Source of the DNA: Phoronis ovalis
Taxonomy: Eukaryota > Phoronida > Phoronidae
Reading direction: 5' to 3'
DNA length: 10,756 bases
Assembly: GCA_028565635.1 (NCBI GenBank)
Contig: JAOXYB010041038.1
Span: forward strand, 2,263-13,018
A model generated the notes under the pieces. That model was given only the letters and a program-made list of their open reading frames with translations, did no database searches and was not told where the DNA came from. Below are positions 7,250 to 10,756 of this stretch, piece after piece. Position 1 is the stretch's first letter; each line of letters starts with the position of its first letter. Position numbers and translations under genes: made by a program.

Positions 7250-8401
7250 ATGGAGTTGGGTGACTGTTTAGTAATTTCACAAGCCCATTTTTACATCAGA
7301 ATATTTCTATTAATTCTAGGTTTGATAACAAACCTGGAATCATTTGCTGCTATTGTTCGTATCAAGACCAAAAAAACAGTGGCTTACGTTCTGCTTAGCA
7401 TTTCAGGAAGCGACTTGATAGTTGCAATATTTATAGCAGCGACAAAAATATTAGAACAAACAACAACGTCATGGCAAAAGATATGTGCAAATGACACAGT
7501 TGTAAGTGTTGCTGGACAATTTTTACTTTCAGTAACCGAACATAATATGGATTTTGCTGAGTATGGAATATTTTTTTACTCCATTACGTATGCCGCATTT
7601 GTCGTTGAGCTGTTTACCATAGTGATTTGTAGCGTTAATATTATTATTGCAGTTTGGTGGCCATTTAAGTACAAAACCATCGTGACAAAATTCCGAACAT
7701 GTTTATCGTTAATCATAATCTGGATTGTTGTTTATGGGGTTGTTTTAGTATATGCTGGACTCTCTTTGTACTACGCGGGGTACTACGCAAATCCGACCAT
7801 TTCACCCCAATCAGTAGAGAACACTATTAACGACTCTCTTGACGTCATGCTATTTATTCTTGGAATATCAGTTTGTTGTGTTATCGCACTGCTTCTTTTT
7901 TCTTATACTTTTATTTTCACCCAGATAAAGAAACAGACAAAACTGCATCGTGTTGGTTCAACAAAGAAAAACAGTTTGACTAAATCTTCAGTGACAATTT
8001 TCTTCATATTGGCATCTAGCTCTCTTTGTTGGTTGCCTTTTGCAATTAACACCCTAATTGCTGGTGGAGTGTATTGGGATATAGAGTTATATTCAAGAAA
8101 CGTTTCTTTACAAAATTGGAGCCTAGCTTCTGGTTACTTTTTAATTTTACTTCCTTTGGTTAATTCACTTATATATTCGATTAGAGATAGACAGGTGAGA
8201 GAGATAATTAAAAATGATATTATGAATATATGCTGCTTCTGGAAAGAGTTATACATATCGAAGTCAAACATATCAAGTGATGATGCTTATGACGAACCTG
8301 TTGATGTCAGAAATGTTAATAGCGCTCGAAATGTAATAGTTAACAGAGACTCTGGGATGCAATGCAGATACATTAATGAACAACGATTAAAACAGCGTTA
8401 A
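7250..8401 (+). CDS. Single-exon rhodopsin-class seven-transmembrane receptor (orphan GPCR) with atypical activation motifs
   Basis: The 383-residue product has seven hydrophobic segments: about 14-38, 44-68, 106-132, 151-173, 198-223, 246-271 and 292-311. Class A anchors are N28 (1.50), D55 (2.50), W158 (4.50), Y219 (5.58), CWLP at 260-263 (6.47-6.50), and N305/Y309 in TM7, followed by an amphipathic helix 8 (312-324) and C328-C329, which may be palmitoylated. WPFKY (137-141) marks the end of TM3. Departures from the family: DRY is N130-I-I, NPxxY is NSLIY (S306), P5.50 is V211, and neither C3.25 (G106) nor an ECL2 cysteine exists. ECL1 is about 24 residues longer than usual. N-glycosylation sequons are N81, N194, N284 and N289, all on predicted extracellular loops. 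ATG 7250 is the first ATG in frame; the open frame extends upstream only without an ATG. It sits in the plasma membrane if expressed. The ligand is unknown. Melanocortin, lysophospholipid and cannabinoid receptors also lack P5.50 and this disulfide, but keep DRY. Confidence 0.88.
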   Translation: MELGDCLVISQAHFYIRIFLLILGLITNLESFAAIVRIKTKKTVAYVLLSISGSDLIVAIFIAATKILEQTTTSWQKICANDTVVSVAGQFLLSVTEHNMDFAEYGIFFYSITYAAFVVELFTIVICSVNIIIAVWWPFKYKTIVTKFRTCLSLIIIWIVVYGVVLVYAGLSLYYAGYYANPTISPQSVENTINDSLDVMLFILGISVCCVIALLLFSYTFIFTQIKKQTKLHRVGSTKKNSLTKSSVTIFFILASSSLCWLPFAINTLIAGGVYWDIELYSRNVSLQNWSLASGYFLILLPLVNSLIYSIRDRQVREIIKNDIMNICCFWKELYISKSNISSDDAYDEPVDVRNVNSARNVIVNRDSGMQCRYINEQRLKQR

Positions 8402-8917
8402 GCAATGTTGTTACACCTCCGTATTGACAAGGTTTTTAACGTGTTATATTTGTAATACAGGCTATTTAAATTAACTTGTGCCAATTGTTAGAAACAGGAT
8501 TTAATTCCGTAAATATATTCATAAATACGTAGCATAATAACAAATTTTAAATTTGATTGCATGTTGACACACATTATATTCAAACAACTCAATACAGATC
8601 ACGAGTTATCATAAAGCCCACGATATTCAATCATTTTGAAACAATCCGGTTACAAAAAAAGGAAAGAGCATGTCACAGTTCTTTTAACCTTAAATTTCAC
8701 TCCACATAGTCAAGAAAAAATATTGCCCGTGTATTTTCGTAAAGCCAAGTGAAAACAGAATGTTTATTATTCTAAATGTGCGAACTTAAGAATTTTCTAA
8801 TGAAAGCATTTTTTTTTTTGAAGTTCTATGTTAAGTAGCTACCTGGATTATTCGGAAGAATGCTCACCTTTACTAAATTCGATCGAATATGTGTTGTTTT
8901 TTAACATAGTCTTCAAG
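8402..8917. other. Receptor 3' flank: probable 3' UTR and intergenic DNA
   Basis: AT-rich sequence after the TAA stop. I see no canonical AATAAA. A CATAAA variant at 8520-8525 is the nearest candidate polyadenylation signal, with only weak support. No coding region or repeat was recognised. Confidence 0.35.
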
Positions 8918-9826
8918 AGGACAAAAACAGCTTGACAGCTGCAAAACAATATTGGAGTTTGGGCCTACTTTTCAATGTCATTCTAAATATCACCTAGCCT
9001 ATGACATCCTTCCACATATGGCCATCTTAAAATAATATTCGAATCGTCCAAATATAATAACTAAAGTTGTAACTAGAACAGGAACAGGGATAACATGGTA
9101 GCCAGTTGGCCATGTTGGAAGTGATCCATCAGGCCAATTTTAGCTTGACCTATATTTTGACCTCTAATTACGTTATAGTTGTTGAAATGTTGAATTTTCG
9201 TTTGAACAGTTGACCCATTTTCCAAGATCGTTCGAAGCAACTGCTGCATACACCTACCAAAAACAGCTTTACAGCTGCAAAACAATATCCAAGTTTGGAT
9301 TGCCATTTGACCTACTTTTCAATGTCATTCTAAATACCACCTAGCCTATGACATCCTTAGTTACACCCATCGTCTTCTTAAAACCATCTTCGAATCGTCA
9401 AGGTAGCGATTTGTCTTACTTTGCGACTATCTAGAGGCACCATCTAGACAACAAATATGGCTCCCAGCCGGCCATTTGCCCCACTTTTTAAGGTCATTCT
9501 AAAATACCACATAACCTATAACACTCACTCACTTATAGTTTTCTTAAAATCACTTTCAAATTGTCCAGTCAGCCATACTGGAGATGAAGCAGATTAAAAT
9601 AATAATAAACCTGTATTTTGACGTATATTATGCTGTATATACCAAATATGGGCACTAAGTTGTTAGTATTGCGCCATCTACGGGAACAAACATGGCCGCC
9701 ATTCGGAAATGCTGAAAGCGATCCAGGTCAAATTCTAATTTTACTTGACTTTTGACCACTTTCCAAGCCGTTTGAAAATGCTACTTAGCGTATGCCGCCC
9801 GTCCACCATAGGTAGCATTTTCAAAC
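8918..9826. repeat. Degenerate long-period tandem repeat block
   Basis: A module reading roughly GACC(T)ACTTTTCAAGGTCATTC, then TAAATACCACCTAGCCTATG, then a C/T-rich link and TCTTAAAA...TTCGAATCGTC recurs at 8964, 9311, 9481 and, weaker, 9754. A companion module with ATGGC-x-GCCAG-x-x-GGCCAT recurs near 9095, 9458 and 9692, and a GATCCA...TTTTGACC module near 9123 and 9720. Segment 8964-9011 matches 9311-9358 at 47 of 48 bases, and 8922-8952 matches 9258-9288 at 30 of 31. Spacing between modules varies (about 170 to 350 bp), so it is a scrambled array. The open frames inside are artefacts of the repeat. Confidence 0.8.
9770..9826. repeat. 15-bp perfect inverted repeat (stem-loop) at the end of the repeat block
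   Basis: GTTTGAAAATGCTAC at 9770-9784 is the exact reverse complement of GTAGCATTTTCAAAC at 9812-9826, with a 27-nt spacer. The left arm belongs to the last degenerate module of the repeat block, while the right arm lies just past it. Confidence 0.85.
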
Positions 9827-10090
9827 AACTTACTGTTATTTAGATTTGAAAACACTTAGAAAAAAAACACTTTTATAAAATCAATAGGATGTGTTTTGTA
9901 ACAATATTTCTGTGGGAAAGGATAAGTGGCGAAATATATTAATTCTTTTATCATTATGCAAGATCTTTGTGACTAAGAATCTCCTGATATATCTTCTAAT
10001 TATAACGTACGTTGAACGTAGTGCATCATGTAGTTTTTAAAGATATTGTGAACAGCTGCAGAGCTGTGAATGACTTTGCTTCCATATATT

Positions 10091-10132
10091 GTTTAAACAT
10101 AAAGCCTTACTTAAGGCTATGTTTATGTAAAC
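10091..10132. repeat. Imperfect foldback (hairpin)
   Basis: The arms pair as AGCCTTA with TAAGGCT around a 2-nt loop (10110-10111), then AAACAT with ATGTTT across a 2-nt bulge, then GTTT with AAAC across a 4-nt bulge. It lies between the two AACAGCTG copies, so it could be the centre of a small foldback element or a fortuitous structure. Confidence 0.6.
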
Positions 10133-10324
10133 AGCTGTACAATTATATGACTTTGTATATCCATAGCTGTATTTACACTGGCGTTTCCAAACTAGTTAAT
10201 TCGAAATTACATTGGCTAAACATACACCGATTATGGTTAAGTCGATTAATGTTGTGCCCACAAAGTGGGTACGCATGTTCCAACAAAATTTCGGGTGAAA
10301 GGGTATGTTTTTGAAACCGCCAAT

Positions 10325-10342
10325 GCGTAACGCGCGTTACGC
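10325..10342. repeat. 18-bp perfect CpG-rich palindrome
   Basis: GCGTAACGCGCGTTACGC is its own reverse complement. It holds five CpG dinucleotides in a strongly AT-rich, CpG-poor neighbourhood and lies about 60 bp before the terminal periodic repeat. It could be a dimer binding site, part of the dispersed repeat, or chance. Confidence 0.85.
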
Positions 10343-10394
10343 GCTTAGTGTCTGTTTTATTAGCTAAAATCACGAAAAGGGATGGTTTTTGGAG

Positions 10395-10756
10395 ATGTGA
10401 CACTTCGTTAGGGTGTTTTTTTCCCGAAAGTCACTGCCTTAGGGGTGTATTTTTTCAAAAACTCACTTCCTTAAAGGGGTATTTTTTGCAGAATTACACT
10501 TCGTTAGGGGCTTTTTCGAAAACTAATGTTAGAACATGGGTACACACTTTCATACTGACTGCCCCCCTGGGATCTCAACTAGCGTCTGGGCTTAACCTTT
10601 GTTTATTATCTCGAAAAGCAAAAGAACGACAATCACTTTATTTCTATAAAAAGGGTCACGAAAGCCCGGGGGGGGTACCCAAGGTTTTTTGACTACGGGG
10701 ATGTGCCGCGGAACCCAATCCAAAATTTTAGCTTGTGGTAGCAAACCCAATCCAAA
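10395..10756 (+). repeat. Dispersed 31-33 bp periodic repeat, plus orientation, running off the window edge
   Basis: Blocks starting CACTTCGTTAGGG or close variants begin at 10401, 10432, 10464 and 10497 (spacing 31-33 bp), each followed by a T-run. They are followed by a GGGTAC...CCCCCCTGGGAT segment related to the minus-strand copy at 475-655. A second part at 10663-10756 has a C/G-run with GGTACC, then GGGGATGTGCCGC, and the phrase ACCCAATCCAAA at 10713 and again at 10745, a 32-bp period. From memory, G-run/GTAC/GTGCCGC repeats of this type are common in marine invertebrate genomes. The long open frame across it is a by-product of the roughly 11-codon period. Confidence 0.75.

Larger units (their letters stand above)
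9827..10394. other. Non-coding stretch with foldbacks
   Basis: No gene is supported. Two degenerate copies of an AACAGCTG...ATGACTTTG phrase occur at 10051-10078 and 10130-10155, about 78 bp apart. A CCCAC-AAA-GTGGG hairpin lies at 10256-10268. A longer foldback and an 18-bp palindrome are listed separately. Confidence 0.4.

Noticed and set aside
9073-9306. 77-codon minus-strand open frame
   Set aside because: It lies entirely inside the degenerate repeat block and reads its modules in reverse.
10012-10403. Open frames on both strands across the foldback region
   Set aside because: They start at non-ATG codons or read through foldbacks and the palindrome; no domain is seen.
475-10574. The inverted repeat copies at both window ends as terminal inverted repeats of a 10-kb transposon
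   Set aside because: The copies are strongly diverged, a third copy lies between them, and no transposase is present; a dispersed repeat explains them better.
10348-10692. 114-codon open frame with an internal 10-11 residue repeat
   Set aside because: The repeat reflects the 31-33 bp period of the dispersed repeat; the same family at 475-655 and 2400-2625 is not open.

Overview
The window looks like AT-rich, intron-containing, repeat-laden DNA of an invertebrate animal. The type of non-LTR retrotransposon tail, the dispersed 31-33 bp repeat family and the style of the single-exon rhodopsin-like receptor suggest a marine lophotrochozoan such as a bivalve, but I cannot fix the species. There is no sign of bacterial organisation, and no tRNA or rRNA gene was recognised.

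Layout. Positions 1-247 hold a clean 29-bp tandem array. Positions 475-655 hold a minus-strand copy of a degenerate 31-33 bp periodic repeat; related stretches lie at 2400-2625 and 10395-10756 on the plus strand. Positions 1916-2947 hold two consecutive plus-strand exons of a CDC123/D123-like ATP-grasp gene. The first exon is intact. The second can be followed by homology through two reading frames and carries an in-frame TAG, a 1-nt deletion and a lost splice-acceptor AG, so this copy looks like a decaying pseudogene. Positions 2948-5607 are mostly featureless, with two weak exon-like stretches. Positions 5608-6350 hold the 3' end of a non-LTR (LINE) retrotransposon with a reverse-transcriptase C-terminal zinc-binding module, in-frame stops, a frameshift and a TTTGAC tail.

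Positions 7250-8401 hold the one convincing intact gene: a single-exon, 383-residue seven-transmembrane receptor of the rhodopsin class. It keeps N1.50, D2.50, W4.50, Y5.58 and CWxP, but lacks the DRY arginine, the NPxxY proline, P5.50 and the TM3-ECL2 disulfide cysteines. Two small overlapping upstream ORFs precede it. Positions 8918-9826 are a degenerate long-period repeat block, including a 47/48 identical duplication and a 15-bp perfect inverted repeat. Positions 9827-10394 contain a foldback and an 18-bp CpG-rich perfect palindrome.

The genes do not form an operon or an evident pathway. The most interesting items are the CDC123-like gene with its lesions and the atypical receptor. All family assignments are from motif recognition without database searches.
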